A stretch of DNA of 7,006 nt from Verrucomicrobiota bacterium (GTDB lineage Bacteria; Verrucomicrobiota; Verrucomicrobiia; Chthoniobacterales; UBA10450), in NCBI GenBank assembly GCA_003219335.1, contig QHOF01000074.1, positions 1 to 7,006 of the forward strand. The letters are read 5' to 3'. Below the pieces are notes generated by a model, which saw only the letters and a program-made list of their open reading frames with translations, was not told the origin of the DNA and made no database searches. The position numbers and the translations under genes are program-made. This document shows, piece after piece, positions 1 to 6,265 of the stretch (its first letter is position 1; every line of letters starts with the position of its first letter).

Positions 1-918
1 CAGTTGTTGGATGAAGGCCACGAAGTTGCCGTTTTTGATAATCTGAGCGAAGGTCATCGCCACGCAGTCGATCTGCGGACGAGATTTGTCGAGGGCGACC
101 TGGCGGACCGCCAGCAAATCGAGGCGGCGCTTTCCGCCATACGGCCGGATGCAGTGATGCACTTCGCCGCAAACGCATTGGTTGGCGAATCAATGCAGGA
201 TCCCTCCAAATACTTCCGTAACAACATTTGCAACGGATTAAACCTGCTCGACACCATGGTCGCGACCGGCGTGCAGCGGATCGTTTTTTCTTCCACGTGC
301 GCCATCTTTGGTCTGCCGGAGCGGCTCCCCATTGATGAAACCGCCCCGCCGCGTCCGATCAGTCCCTACGGCGAATCCAAACTCGCGTTTGAGAAAATTC
401 TGCGCTGGTACGACGAGATTTACGGCATGAAATTTGTTTGTCTCCGCTACTTCAACGCAGCCGGGGCTACGGAGAAGTTCGGCGAAGATCATCGACCCGA
501 GACCCATTTGATTCCCACGGTGCTGAAGGCCGCGCTAGGTCAAAAACCGAGCGTTGAAATTTTCGGCACAGATTATGACACGCCCGACGGCACATGTATC
601 CGCGACTACATCCACATCGTCGATCTGGCGCGCGCACACATTCTTGCGCTTCGCGCAAACGCCAGCGGATTCTACAATCTCGGCACAGGCGGCGGCTCCA
701 GTGTTCGCGAGGTGATCGAGGCATGCCGCAAAATCGCCGGGCGAAAGATCGACACGCTTGAAAAGCCACGCAGACCTGGCGACCCAGCGCGGCTCATCGC
801 TTCATCGAAAAAAATCAAAAAAGAGCTGGGCTGGCGATCGCAATTCCAGTCGCTCGACGCCATCATCGAGAGCGCCTGGAATTGGCATCAGAAGTTTCCA
901 GACGGCTATGAAGAGTAA
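1..918 (+). CDS. galE: UDP-glucose 4-epimerase, 5'-truncated by window edge
   Basis: This is an extended short-chain dehydrogenase/reductase that interconverts UDP-glucose and UDP-galactose with bound NAD, supplying galactosyl donors for envelope polysaccharide. The frame is open from base 1. The usual N-terminal GxxGxxG dinucleotide-binding loop (about 20-25 residues) is missing, so the gene begins outside the window and the TTG at base 4 is not a real start. Numbering from that TTG, I see FDNLSEG (11-17), the HFAA segment (53-56), the SST catalytic Ser/Thr region (96-98), the catalytic YxxxK as YGESK (122-126), RYFNAAGA (148-155) and the very typical DGTCIRDYIHIVDLA (195-209), then the C-terminal substrate domain to GYEE. 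This is a normal GalE length once the missing start is allowed for. Related epimerases (for example GalNAc- or glucuronate-specific ones) cannot be fully excluded, but the DGTCIRDYIHV-type motif favours GalE. The 3' end overlaps the convergent glycosyltransferase gene. Confidence 0.93.
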   Translation, partial: QLLDEGHEVAVFDNLSEGHRHAVDLRTRFVEGDLADRQQIEAALSAIRPDAVMHFAANALVGESMQDPSKYFRNNICNGLNLLDTMVATGVQRIVFSSTCAIFGLPERLPIDETAPPRPISPYGESKLAFEKILRWYDEIYGMKFVCLRYFNAAGATEKFGEDHRPETHLIPTVLKAALGQKPSVEIFGTDYDTPDGTCIRDYIHIVDLARAHILALRANASGFYNLGTGGGSSVREVIEACRKIAGRKIDTLEKPRRPGDPARLIASSKKIKKELGWRSQFQSLDAIIESAWNWHQKFPDGYEE

Positions 919-1880
919 AACGGAATTTTTGCCTCAGTAGTTCCCAGCGCGGCGGCGAGAACTGCTTCGACACTCTCGACTTCCAGATCGCTGATCTTGC
1001 GGCTTCCTCGCCTGAGAACTCGTACATTTTTGTTTCTGGGCGCCCACACCTCGGCATCCGTTGGTCCGAAGAGCAGAATGCAGTTCGCCCCGGCGGCAGC
1101 GGCGAGGTGCGAGATTCCGCTGTCGTGTCCAACGAAAATCGTGCGCTCAAGCACCGCGGCCAAATGAGGCAGCGGCAAGTTTTTTGCAAAACGGACATTT
1201 TGCTTTCTCCATGCGCGTCCCAAGTACTCGGTCTGCGGCTTGTCCGCCTCACCCGAAATCACGACCAGTGAAGGACATTTTCCACTGATTGAGAAGTCGC
1301 CGCTTCTTGAAAACAACGCGATCCAATTTTCCAGCGGCCAGTTCTTTTCGTTACTGCCGCTTCCCGGATGGATCGCCACAATCGGCTGCCGTAAAGACCG
1401 GAGAAACTCGGTGGCGAACTGTCGCTCTTCCATTGATGGGAAAATTTTTTCAGTAAGATCCGAAACTTTGATTCCCAATTTTTCGATCGGTCGTGTAAGT
1501 TGTTCCGCAGCGTGGCCGGCATTTTCGACGATCCTGGCTGGTCCGCAGACCAGATTTTCAACGCCACAGCGGCGGAGGTTATTTTCAAAAATTCGGTCTG
1601 GATCGTACAGATAACTGATGATCAAATCGAAACTCGCGAAATAATTGGCCAACTCGGCTGGCAGTTCCGCATCCCTCGCAAAGAACCTGGAGAGCGGCCC
1701 GTATTCGATCGATCGTGTTGCTTGCGCATAAGAGCGGTTTTCCGCAATCGCCGCGATGTGTTTGTAACCGAGAATCTCGATATGCGCGTGCGGCCACGCT
1801 TCCCGCAACGCCTTGAGCGCCGGCAAAGTCAGGATGAAATCGCCGATCGCACCGCCGCGGATCACCAGAATGCGGTTCAT
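906..1880 (-). CDS. Glycosyltransferase family 9 (heptosyltransferase-like)
   Basis: This is a 324-aa cytoplasmic GT-B glycosyltransferase of family GT9 (the WaaC/WaaF/RfaF class), which transfers heptose or a related sugar from an ADP- or nucleotide-activated donor to LPS core or a similar glycan. The N-terminal acceptor domain starts MNRILVIRGGAIGDFILTLP (1-20), the standard GT9 opening with its conserved GD pair. The C-terminal donor domain carries HPGSGSNEKNWP (171-182), GHDSGISHLAAAAG (251-264) and FGPTDAEVWAP (271-281), all diagnostic for the family. Length is normal. The ATG at 1880 is chosen because the family motif begins there and the previous gene stops only 3 bp upstream, which implies co-transcription and probably translational coupling. 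The stop (TAG, 908-906) lies inside the convergent galE gene. The exact sugar and acceptor cannot be read from the sequence. Confidence 0.9.
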   Translation of the reverse strand: MNRILVIRGGAIGDFILTLPALKALREAWPHAHIEILGYKHIAAIAENRSYAQATRSIEYGPLSRFFARDAELPAELANYFASFDLIISYLYDPDRIFENNLRRCGVENLVCGPARIVENAGHAAEQLTRPIEKLGIKVSDLTEKIFPSMEERQFATEFLRSLRQPIVAIHPGSGSNEKNWPLENWIALFSRSGDFSISGKCPSLVVISGEADKPQTEYLGRAWRKQNVRFAKNLPLPHLAAVLERTIFVGHDSGISHLAAAAGANCILLFGPTDAEVWAPRNKNVRVLRRGSRKISDLEVESVEAVLAAALGTTEAKIPFYSS

Positions 1881-1883
1881 CCG

Positions 1884-2432
1884 CTAATATCGCGTGAACG
1901 CAAAGGTGAGAATTATGCCACCGTAAATAAACGCGATGGCATGAAGACACCGCCAGCGAAGAACACTCCGGGCGCTCCACTTGATTTGATCACGAAGCAC
2001 GTATGGGATCGCGACCCAGAATAAACCGGCGAGAATCAACAAATAAGCGAACACATTCACGAGCAACCGGCTCGTTTCGTAGCGCAGAAAGGCCGCATCC
2101 AGCAAGGGTTCGGCCGCCAGCAAGCAAAGAATTCCAAGAGCGCGCACGGCAAGAAATTCATCGACGAAGCGCAGGACGAGCACGTAGCCGATCGGCAACG
2201 CAATGAGGAGCGGCCGCCGGAAAGCGGAGAATTCGCCCATGGGGATCGTGTAGAGCAGCCAGAAAGTCCAAAGCAGACAAATGGTAAGCAGGCTGACTCC
2301 CGCAACGTAAGACCGCGGAAAGCGTTTCACGATGCTGACGAAATCCGGTTCCGAAAATCCAATCAAACCGAGTAAAACAAGAAATACGCCCGCGATTATT
2401 CCAGCGGTGTGCAAAGAAAGATGGTAAATCAT
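1884..2432 (-). CDS. Polytopic inner-membrane protein of unknown function
   Basis: This is a 182-aa protein I do not recognise. It is strongly hydrophobic, with five or six likely membrane helices: roughly residues 9-27, 43-61, 73-90, 96-115, 122-146 and 163-180. They are separated by short loops with positive charges (for example KRFPR at 36-40, and RDQIKWSARSVLRWR at 147-161). No catalytic motif, signal-peptide cleavage site or binding motif is visible. The ATG at 2432 gives a sensible first helix; there is no strong Shine-Dalgarno sequence upstream. The gene lies 77 bp after the miaB stop and ends 3 bp before the family-9 glycosyltransferase, so it is probably made together with that enzyme. 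A role in lipid-linked glycan assembly or envelope function is therefore possible, but this is inference from position only. The coding call is supported by consistent helix-loop composition and tight packing with its neighbour. Confidence 0.75.
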   Translation of the reverse strand: MIYHLSLHTAGIIAGVFLVLLGLIGFSEPDFVSIVKRFPRSYVAGVSLLTICLLWTFWLLYTIPMGEFSAFRRPLLIALPIGYVLVLRFVDEFLAVRALGILCLLAAEPLLDAAFLRYETSRLLVNVFAYLLILAGLFWVAIPYVLRDQIKWSARSVLRWRCLHAIAFIYGGIILTFAFTRY

Positions 2433-2509
2433 GCGTCGAACTTCGCTGATGGCGTGTGAGTTTGGATAAGCTGGCGCAAGTTTTCAACTCGCGATCTGCC
2501 GGACGCAAC

Positions 2510-4024
2510 TCAAAAAGTTGCCAGAGTAGCGCATGCCTCCGGCTTACTGCAGGACGAATCCGACCCGGCAAGCCTGCGCTCCGAGGAAGGCAAGCTGGAA
2601 GCATGCCCTACTCTAACCGGCGTGCCGTACAAGCTGAATCCATTGGCCCGCTCAATCCGGACATCGACGAGTTCTCCTACGAGTTCATCGTTGCCTTCAC
2701 CTGTCCGCCGTAGCCTCGGCGAAGGCGGAAATACGACAATCTTGTTAGTGCGTGTTCGGCCCATTAAGCGCGCCGGATTTGTTTTGCTTGGGCCTTCGCA
2801 AAGAACTTCTACATCGCTTCCGACCAGGCGTTCGAGATTCCGACGATTCGATTCGTTCACGACCCGGAGCAAATCCTGATTGCGCTCCTCCTTTATGCGC
2901 TCATCGATTTGATCCGGCATCTCCGCGGCAGGCGTGCCGCGCCGGGGCGAGTAGCGAAAGACAAACGCGTTATCGAATTGGATTTCCTCGACCAAATCGC
3001 GGGTCTGTTTGTAATCGTCTTCGGTTTCGCCCGGAAATCCGACGATGATATCGGTGGTAATCGCGATGCCGTGGCGCGCCCGGCGAATTTGCCGGACAAG
3101 ATCGACATACTTTTCTGCCGTGTAGGCGCGATGCATGGCTTTGAGAATTTTGTTGGATCCCGATTGTAACGGCAGATGAACATGCTCGGCCAGCTTCGGC
3201 AGGCGCGAGATTGCGTCGATTAGGTCGTCACGAAAACCGATCGGATGCGGCGAGGTGAAACGAAGACGTTCGAGCCCCTCGACGTCGTGTGCCGCTTCGA
3301 GCAATTGCACGAAAGGGCTTTTGTTGTCGATCTTCTGGAATTCGTGGCGACCGTAAAGATTCACGATTTGCCCGAGCAACGTGACTTCTTTGACGCCGCG
3401 CGCGACCAAGCCCCGCACCTCATCCACGATCTCGTTGATCGAACGGCTGCGTTCGGCGCCGCGCGTCTGCGGCACGATGCAAAATGTGCAATGCATGTTG
3501 CATCCCTGCATGATCGACACAAACGCCGTCGCCTGCTTCGGCGCGAGTTGCTGGTCGCGAATCGTCGATTGCGAGCCGGCCTCTTCACCAACATCGACAA
3601 TCGAAAACCGCAGATCATCCATCCTGCTGTGGCCCGGATCGGTGATCCCGGCTGGACGCGCCGCTTTCTTCGCCAGCAGCTCATCCACATAATCCGCTAC
3701 CCGATGGAATTTTTGCGTCCCAACCACAAGATCGACATGCGGCACCTCTTTCAGCAGTTGGGAGCCGCGCGCCTGCGCCATGCAGCCGAGGAACCCGAAC
3801 ACCACGTGGGGCCGCTCTTTGGCCATGCGACCCAGCATTCCCATTTTACCAAGCGCCTTTTGATCAGCCATATCGCGCACGCTGCACGTATTCAGCAGCA
3901 CGACGTCCGCCTGTGATTCGTGCGCGACCTGCTCATAGCCGCGAGAGATTAGCGAGTGCGCGACTTGGTCCGAGTCGCGCTCGTTCATCTGACAACCATA
4001 AGTCTTGATGAAAAATTTCCGCAT
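2510..4024 (-). CDS. miaB: tRNA-2-methylthio-N6-dimethylallyladenosine synthase (MiaB)
   Basis: This radical-SAM methylthiotransferase adds a methylthio group to isopentenylated A37 of tRNAs reading UNN codons, using two SAM molecules and two iron-sulfur clusters. Numbered from the ATG at 4024 (504 aa), the N-terminal MTTase domain has cysteines C11 (KTYGCQMNERDSD), C47 (LLNTCSVR) and C81 (GFLGCMAQ). The radical-SAM CxxxCxxC is C175-C179-C182 (GCNMHCTFC). TSPHPIGF (257-264), HLPLQSGSN (283-291) and TDIIVGFPGETEDDY (324-338) follow, then a TRAM domain from about residue 395. A TTG further upstream (4066) is in frame, but I reject it because the family begins directly with the RKFFIKTYGCQMN segment. 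The usual N of the GQNVNSYG motif is I here (I220). Two things are odd: a proline/arginine-rich insert at about 433-444 inside the TRAM domain, and a 34-residue tail (471-504) encoded by a palindromic repeat. The gene is divergent from mtnP and precedes the membrane protein/GT9 pair. Confidence 0.95.
   Translation of the reverse strand: MRKFFIKTYGCQMNERDSDQVAHSLISRGYEQVAHESQADVVLLNTCSVRDMADQKALGKMGMLGRMAKERPHVVFGFLGCMAQARGSQLLKEVPHVDLVVGTQKFHRVADYVDELLAKKAARPAGITDPGHSRMDDLRFSIVDVGEEAGSQSTIRDQQLAPKQATAFVSIMQGCNMHCTFCIVPQTRGAERSRSINEIVDEVRGLVARGVKEVTLLGQIVNLYGRHEFQKIDNKSPFVQLLEAAHDVEGLERLRFTSPHPIGFRDDLIDAISRLPKLAEHVHLPLQSGSNKILKAMHRAYTAEKYVDLVRQIRRARHGIAITTDIIVGFPGETEDDYKQTRDLVEEIQFDNAFVFRYSPRRGTPAAEMPDQIDERIKEERNQDLLRVVNESNRRNLERLVGSDVEVLCEGPSKTNPARLMGRTRTNKIVVFPPSPRLRRTGEGNDELVGELVDVRIERANGFSLYGTPVRVGHASSLPSSERRLAGSDSSCSKPEACATLATF
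2523..2614. repeat. Palindromic repeat element forming the miaB 3' end
   Basis: Two 23-bp arms, 2523-2545 and 2592-2614, are inverted copies matching at 20 of 23 positions; both are built around AGAGTAG, GCATGC and GCTT. The 46-base spacer holds a smaller inverted pair (GCAGG at 2548-2552, CCTGC at 2573-2577) and a direct repeat of GGCAAGC (2567-2573 and 2589-2595). The element reads through in the miaB frame and encodes residues 471-501 of that protein. The architecture resembles REP/BIME-type dispersed palindromes. I believe similar sequences are common in verrucomicrobial genomes, but copy number cannot be shown from this window. Confidence 0.7.
2704..2729. repeat. Short palindromic repeat inside miaB TRAM-coding region
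   Basis: This is an imperfect 26-bp palindrome with outer arms TCCGCC (2704-2709) and GGCGGA (2724-2729) and an inner GCC/GGC pair around the centre. On the minus strand it encodes about residues 433-440 of MiaB (proline- and arginine-rich, PSPRLRR), at a place where MiaB proteins normally pass directly from the VVxF strand to the next strand (LVGELVDVRI). The composition and position suggest a small dispersed palindrome fixed in frame. The repeat identity is inference; the palindrome itself is visible. Confidence 0.5.
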
Positions 4025-4036
4025 GGACGAGCGAAA

Positions 4037-4066
4037 ATAATACACGGACAGGCCATCTTCGTCCAA
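4037..4066 (-). promoter_or_regulatory. Candidate sigma-70-type promoter for miaB
   Basis: Reading the minus strand, TTGGAC (4066-4061) is followed after an 18-base spacer by TATTAT (4042-4037), a good match to -35/-10 consensus. Transcription would begin near 4030, leaving only about five bases before the ATG at 4024, so the message would be nearly leaderless. This also argues against the upstream in-frame TTG at 4066 as a start, since it would lie within the -35 box. Prediction from consensus match only. Confidence 0.35.
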
Positions 4067-4073
4067 GACGCAA

Positions 4074-4155
4074 CACGAATTTCAGGAACTCACAACGAAT
4101 TGCCACGAATTGCCTCAAACGCCTAGGAGATTCGTGACAATTCGTGCAATTCGTG
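4074..4155. repeat. Inverted array of CACGAATTG / CAATTCGTG units between miaB and mtnP
   Basis: Three units read as (C)ACGAATT(G) on the left: 4074-4081, 4095-4102 and 4104-4112. Three reverse-complement units read as (CA)ATTCGTG on the right: 4130-4136, 4138-4146 and 4147-4155. Together they flank a short centre containing CCTAGG. The array fills nearly all of the spacer between the divergent miaB and mtnP genes and could fold into alternative hairpins. It may be an operator array, a structured element or a degenerate mini-repeat; the sequence alone does not decide. Confidence 0.6.
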
Positions 4156-4163
4156 TTTTAAAT
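4134..4163 (+). promoter_or_regulatory. Weak candidate promoter for mtnP
   Basis: GTGACA (4134-4139) and TTAAAT (4158-4163) are separated by 18 bases and could serve as -35 and -10 boxes. Transcription would start about four bases before the mtnP ATG at 4174. The -35 box sits inside the AATTCGTG repeat array, so any protein binding that array would affect it. The -10 match is only 4 of 6, so this is a low-confidence suggestion. Confidence 0.22.
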
Positions 4164-4173
4164 CGCAGCACGC

Positions 4174-5064
4174 ATGAACGAAGGACCTCCAGCAATCGGC
4201 ATTATCGGCGGCAGCGGGCTGTATCAGATGGAGGAATTGCGAGACGCGACCGAGCACACCATCGATACACCGTTCGGCGCGCCATCAGACGCGCTCGTCG
4301 GCGGAAAATTGAGCGGGCGCCAAGTTTATTTTTTGCCCCGCCACGGCCGCGGCCATCGGATTCTGCCGCACGAAATCAATCATCAGGCCAATATCTACGC
4401 GCTGCGCTCGTTGAACGTTCGCTGGATCATCTCGGTAGCGGCAGTGGGCAGTCTGCAGGAGAAATATGCGCCGCGTGACGTGGTCTTGCCTTCGCAGTTT
4501 TACGATCGCACCAGCAACCGTGTGGTTCACACGTTTTTCGGCGACGGCATAGTTGCCCATGTCGCGTTCGCCGAGCCGATCAGCACGAAACTGCGCAATC
4601 TTCTCGCCGAATCAGCCAGGTCGCTTGGCGTCACCGTCCACAATGGCGGCACCTACGTGAATATGGACGGGCCTGCGTTCTCTACACGCGCGGAATCGGA
4701 ATTCAATCGTCGCAACGGATTCGATGTCATCGCGATGACGAATCTTCCGGAAGCAAAACTGGCGCGCGAAGCGGAGATCGCGTTCGCGACGCTGGCGATG
4801 ATTACCGATTACGATTGCTGGAAAGTGGAAGAGGAACCGGTCTCGGCACAAACAGTCCTCAGCCATTTAATTGCCAATGCCGAGACCGCACGGAAAGTAA
4901 TTGTGGAGGTGGTCCCGCGCATTCCGACGGAGCCGAACTGGCCGGAACATTTTGCGTTGGACACAGCGCTGGTCACCGATTGCAAGCTCTGGCCGGAAGT
5001 GACGGTGGAAAAGCTGGGACCGATATTGGAACGATTTCTCGCTGAGCTAAGAAATGATAAATGA
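4174..5064 (+). CDS. mtnP: S-methyl-5'-thioadenosine phosphorylase (MTAP)
   Basis: This 296-aa cytoplasmic purine-nucleoside-phosphorylase-family enzyme cleaves methylthioadenosine with phosphate to adenine and 5-methylthioribose-1-phosphate, recycling the by-product of polyamine-type SAM use. The N-terminus has IGIIGGSGLY (8-17, phosphate-binding Ser), then DTPFGAPSD (31-39), FLPRHGRGHRILPHEINHQA (53-72; R56-H57 bind phosphate), VGSLQEKYAPRDVVLPSQFYDRT (91-113), MDGPAFSTRAES (164-175), MTNLPEAKLAREA (188-200) and TDYDCWK (211-217). The two Asp residues in TDYDCW are the adenine-selective signature that distinguishes MTAP from guanosine/inosine phosphorylases, so I favour mtnP over a generic PNP. 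Length is normal. The ATG at 4174 fits the family start; no strong Shine-Dalgarno sequence is visible. It is divergent from miaB, with a repeat-filled spacer between, and is followed by an inverted repeat. No other methionine-salvage gene is in the window. Confidence 0.94.
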   Translation: MNEGPPAIGIIGGSGLYQMEELRDATEHTIDTPFGAPSDALVGGKLSGRQVYFLPRHGRGHRILPHEINHQANIYALRSLNVRWIISVAAVGSLQEKYAPRDVVLPSQFYDRTSNRVVHTFFGDGIVAHVAFAEPISTKLRNLLAESARSLGVTVHNGGTYVNMDGPAFSTRAESEFNRRNGFDVIAMTNLPEAKLAREAEIAFATLAMITDYDCWKVEEEPVSAQTVLSHLIANAETARKVIVEVVPRIPTEPNWPEHFALDTALVTDCKLWPEVTVEKLGPILERFLAELRNDK

Positions 5065-5069
5065 CGAAT

Positions 5070-5126
5070 GTTGGAGTGTTAAAGCGGAATTGCGGTGGTC
5101 GTTGGTTTCCGCTTCAACGCTTCAAC
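5070..5126. repeat. Long inverted repeat downstream of mtnP
   Basis: Arms of 20 bp, 5070-5089 and 5107-5126, pair at 17 of 20 positions, with an uninterrupted 8-bp core (AAGCGGAA 5082-5089 with TTCCGCTT 5107-5114) and a 17-base loop. The right arm also contains an exact tandem GCTTCAAC (5111-5118 and 5119-5126). It begins 5 bp after the mtnP stop. There is no T-tract, so a classical intrinsic terminator is unlikely; a 3'-end stabilising hairpin or a degenerate dispersed repeat is more plausible. Confidence 0.55.
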
Positions 5127-5175
5127 TGCACCAGAAACGATTGAATTGGGGCGCGAACCAATTGAGAATCACAAA

Positions 5176-5616
5176 ATGAAGACGCGTTGCTTTGATCACA
5201 TCGATTTACGAGTGACAGACATGGAAGGGGCAAGAAAGTTCTACAGAAAGTTTCTGCCGCATCTTGGGTTTGTTCACGAAAGACCTGAGCCGGCGCCTGT
5301 TACACAGTCGGGCGATCAGCCTGGCGGAGATTTTCATACCTTTTATTCTGCCGGCGGCGACAAACCATCGGAATTTTTTGGTTTCACCGAGGATAAAAAC
5401 CATCGACCAAACGGTACGCGTATCGCGTTCTGGGCGGATACGCGCGAAGAAGTGGATCGGGTGGCGAAGCTGGTGCGTGAAGCGGGCGGGCAGGCCTTGG
5501 AAGGACCGGAAATCTGCGCGGATTACAGCTCCGGCTATTACGCCTTTTTCTTCGAGGACCCGGACGGCAACAAGCTGGAGATTTGCTGCCGGGAAAGCCC
5601 GATCATTGCGCAATGA
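5176..5616 (+). CDS. VOC/glyoxalase-fold family protein
   Basis: This 146-aa protein belongs to the vicinal oxygen chelate superfamily (glyoxalase I, bleomycin-resistance, dioxygenase relatives), with two beta-alpha-beta-beta-beta modules. The first module opens with FDHIDLRVTDMEGARKFYRK (6-25), a typical VOC start with the metal-ligand His at 8. The second covers about 80-138 (TRIAFWADTREEVDRVAKLV, then YYAFFFEDPDGNKLEICC) with the final metal-ligand Glu at 135. The His normally beginning the second module (xHIAF) is Arg here (R82), so metal binding may be altered or absent. The in-frame GTG at 5095 would add 27 residues with no family similarity and would begin inside the loop of the preceding inverted repeat, so I chose the ATG at 5176. 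The substrate is unknown. It is likely transcribed with the DUF2127 gene 25 bp downstream. Confidence 0.85.
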   Translation: MKTRCFDHIDLRVTDMEGARKFYRKFLPHLGFVHERPEPAPVTQSGDQPGGDFHTFYSAGGDKPSEFFGFTEDKNHRPNGTRIAFWADTREEVDRVAKLVREAGGQALEGPEICADYSSGYYAFFFEDPDGNKLEICCRESPIIAQ

Positions 5617-5641
5617 CCGGGTTTCGGCGAAGAGTTGAAGA

Positions 5642-6178
5642 ATGAGTAGTCCGGCGCACGAGCCTGCCTTTTTGCAGGGCGCGCGTCGTGTTCGCTATCT
5701 CAAGCTGATCGCGCTCTTCAAAATCGGTAAGGGCGCGCTGCTGCTTCTGCTTGGTGTTTCGCTGGTTTTCCTCAACGCGCGGACTCGTTGGATGGATGCG
5801 CTGTCAAATTGGACTGCGGACGAAATCCTGCTGGAGCACAGCAGAGCGGTCGATTATTTGCTCCACAAACTGCAAGTGGTGCTCGCGGGCGGTACGCTGC
5901 GGGCCACGGGTTTATTGGCGCTGTTTTATGCGGCAGTTCTTTTTACCGAAGGAATTGGCGTTTACATGCAGCAGCGCTGGGCCGAGTTGCTCATGATTTT
6001 TGCGACTGCGGCCCTGATTCCAATTGAGGTGCGCCATCTCTGGCATGAGCCGGGTCTAGTGGGCGCGCTCATTCTGCTGGCGAACTGTTTCATCGTTTGG
6101 TTTCTGTATCTTGTACTTAAGCGCGACAAAACCAAACCGTGCGTCGCGCAGCCGCGCGAACTGGCCGAAACACGTTAG
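5642..6178 (+). CDS. DUF2127-type four-helix membrane protein
   Basis: This 178-aa integral membrane protein has helices at about 27-45, 84-106, 113-131 and 138-159 and a short charged tail. It resembles the DUF2127 family by pattern: YLKLIALFKIGKGALLLLLG near the start (19-38), LFYAAVLFTEGIGVYMQQRW (94-113) and the conserved ATAALIPIEVRHLWHEP (121-137). The function of that family is not established. The region between helices 1 and 2 (about 46-83) is a hydrophilic amphipathic stretch. The ATG at 5642 is preceded by GAAGAG at 5629-5634, seven bases upstream, a usable ribosome-binding site. It follows the VOC gene by 25 bp, suggesting co-transcription, though no functional link is evident. 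Confidence 0.82.
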   Translation: MSSPAHEPAFLQGARRVRYLKLIALFKIGKGALLLLLGVSLVFLNARTRWMDALSNWTADEILLEHSRAVDYLLHKLQVVLAGGTLRATGLLALFYAAVLFTEGIGVYMQQRWAELLMIFATAALIPIEVRHLWHEPGLVGALILLANCFIVWFLYLVLKRDKTKPCVAQPRELAETR

Positions 6179-6265
6179 AGAAATGATCCCTTTGTGAGCG
6201 CATACACGCTCGGCAGGGGAGCGAGGAGCGATTATTTCTAACGGGAACCTGGCAGGCTGGCGTCC

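Noticed and set aside
1500..2024. Plus-strand open frame of 174 codons opposite the GT9 and membrane protein genes
   Set aside because: It spans the junction of two well-supported minus-strand genes and has no motif or coherent composition.
3245..3916. Long plus-strand open frame of 223 codons opposite miaB
   Set aside because: It is antisense to the radical-SAM core of miaB, is rich in Arg and His as expected for a shadow frame, and has no recognisable motif.
4025..4066. N-terminal extension of MiaB from the in-frame TTG at 4066
   Set aside because: The extra 14 residues have no counterpart in the family, which begins at the RKFFIKTYGCQMN segment, and the codons coincide with a good -35/-10 candidate.
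5095..5175. GTG start at 5095 for the VOC protein
   Set aside because: The added 27 residues do not resemble the VOC fold, and the region is an inverted/tandem repeat; the ATG at 5176 directly precedes the first VOC strand.
6196..6212. Hairpin GAGCG/CGCTC after the DUF2127 gene as a terminator
   Set aside because: The stem is only 5 bp and no T-tract follows.
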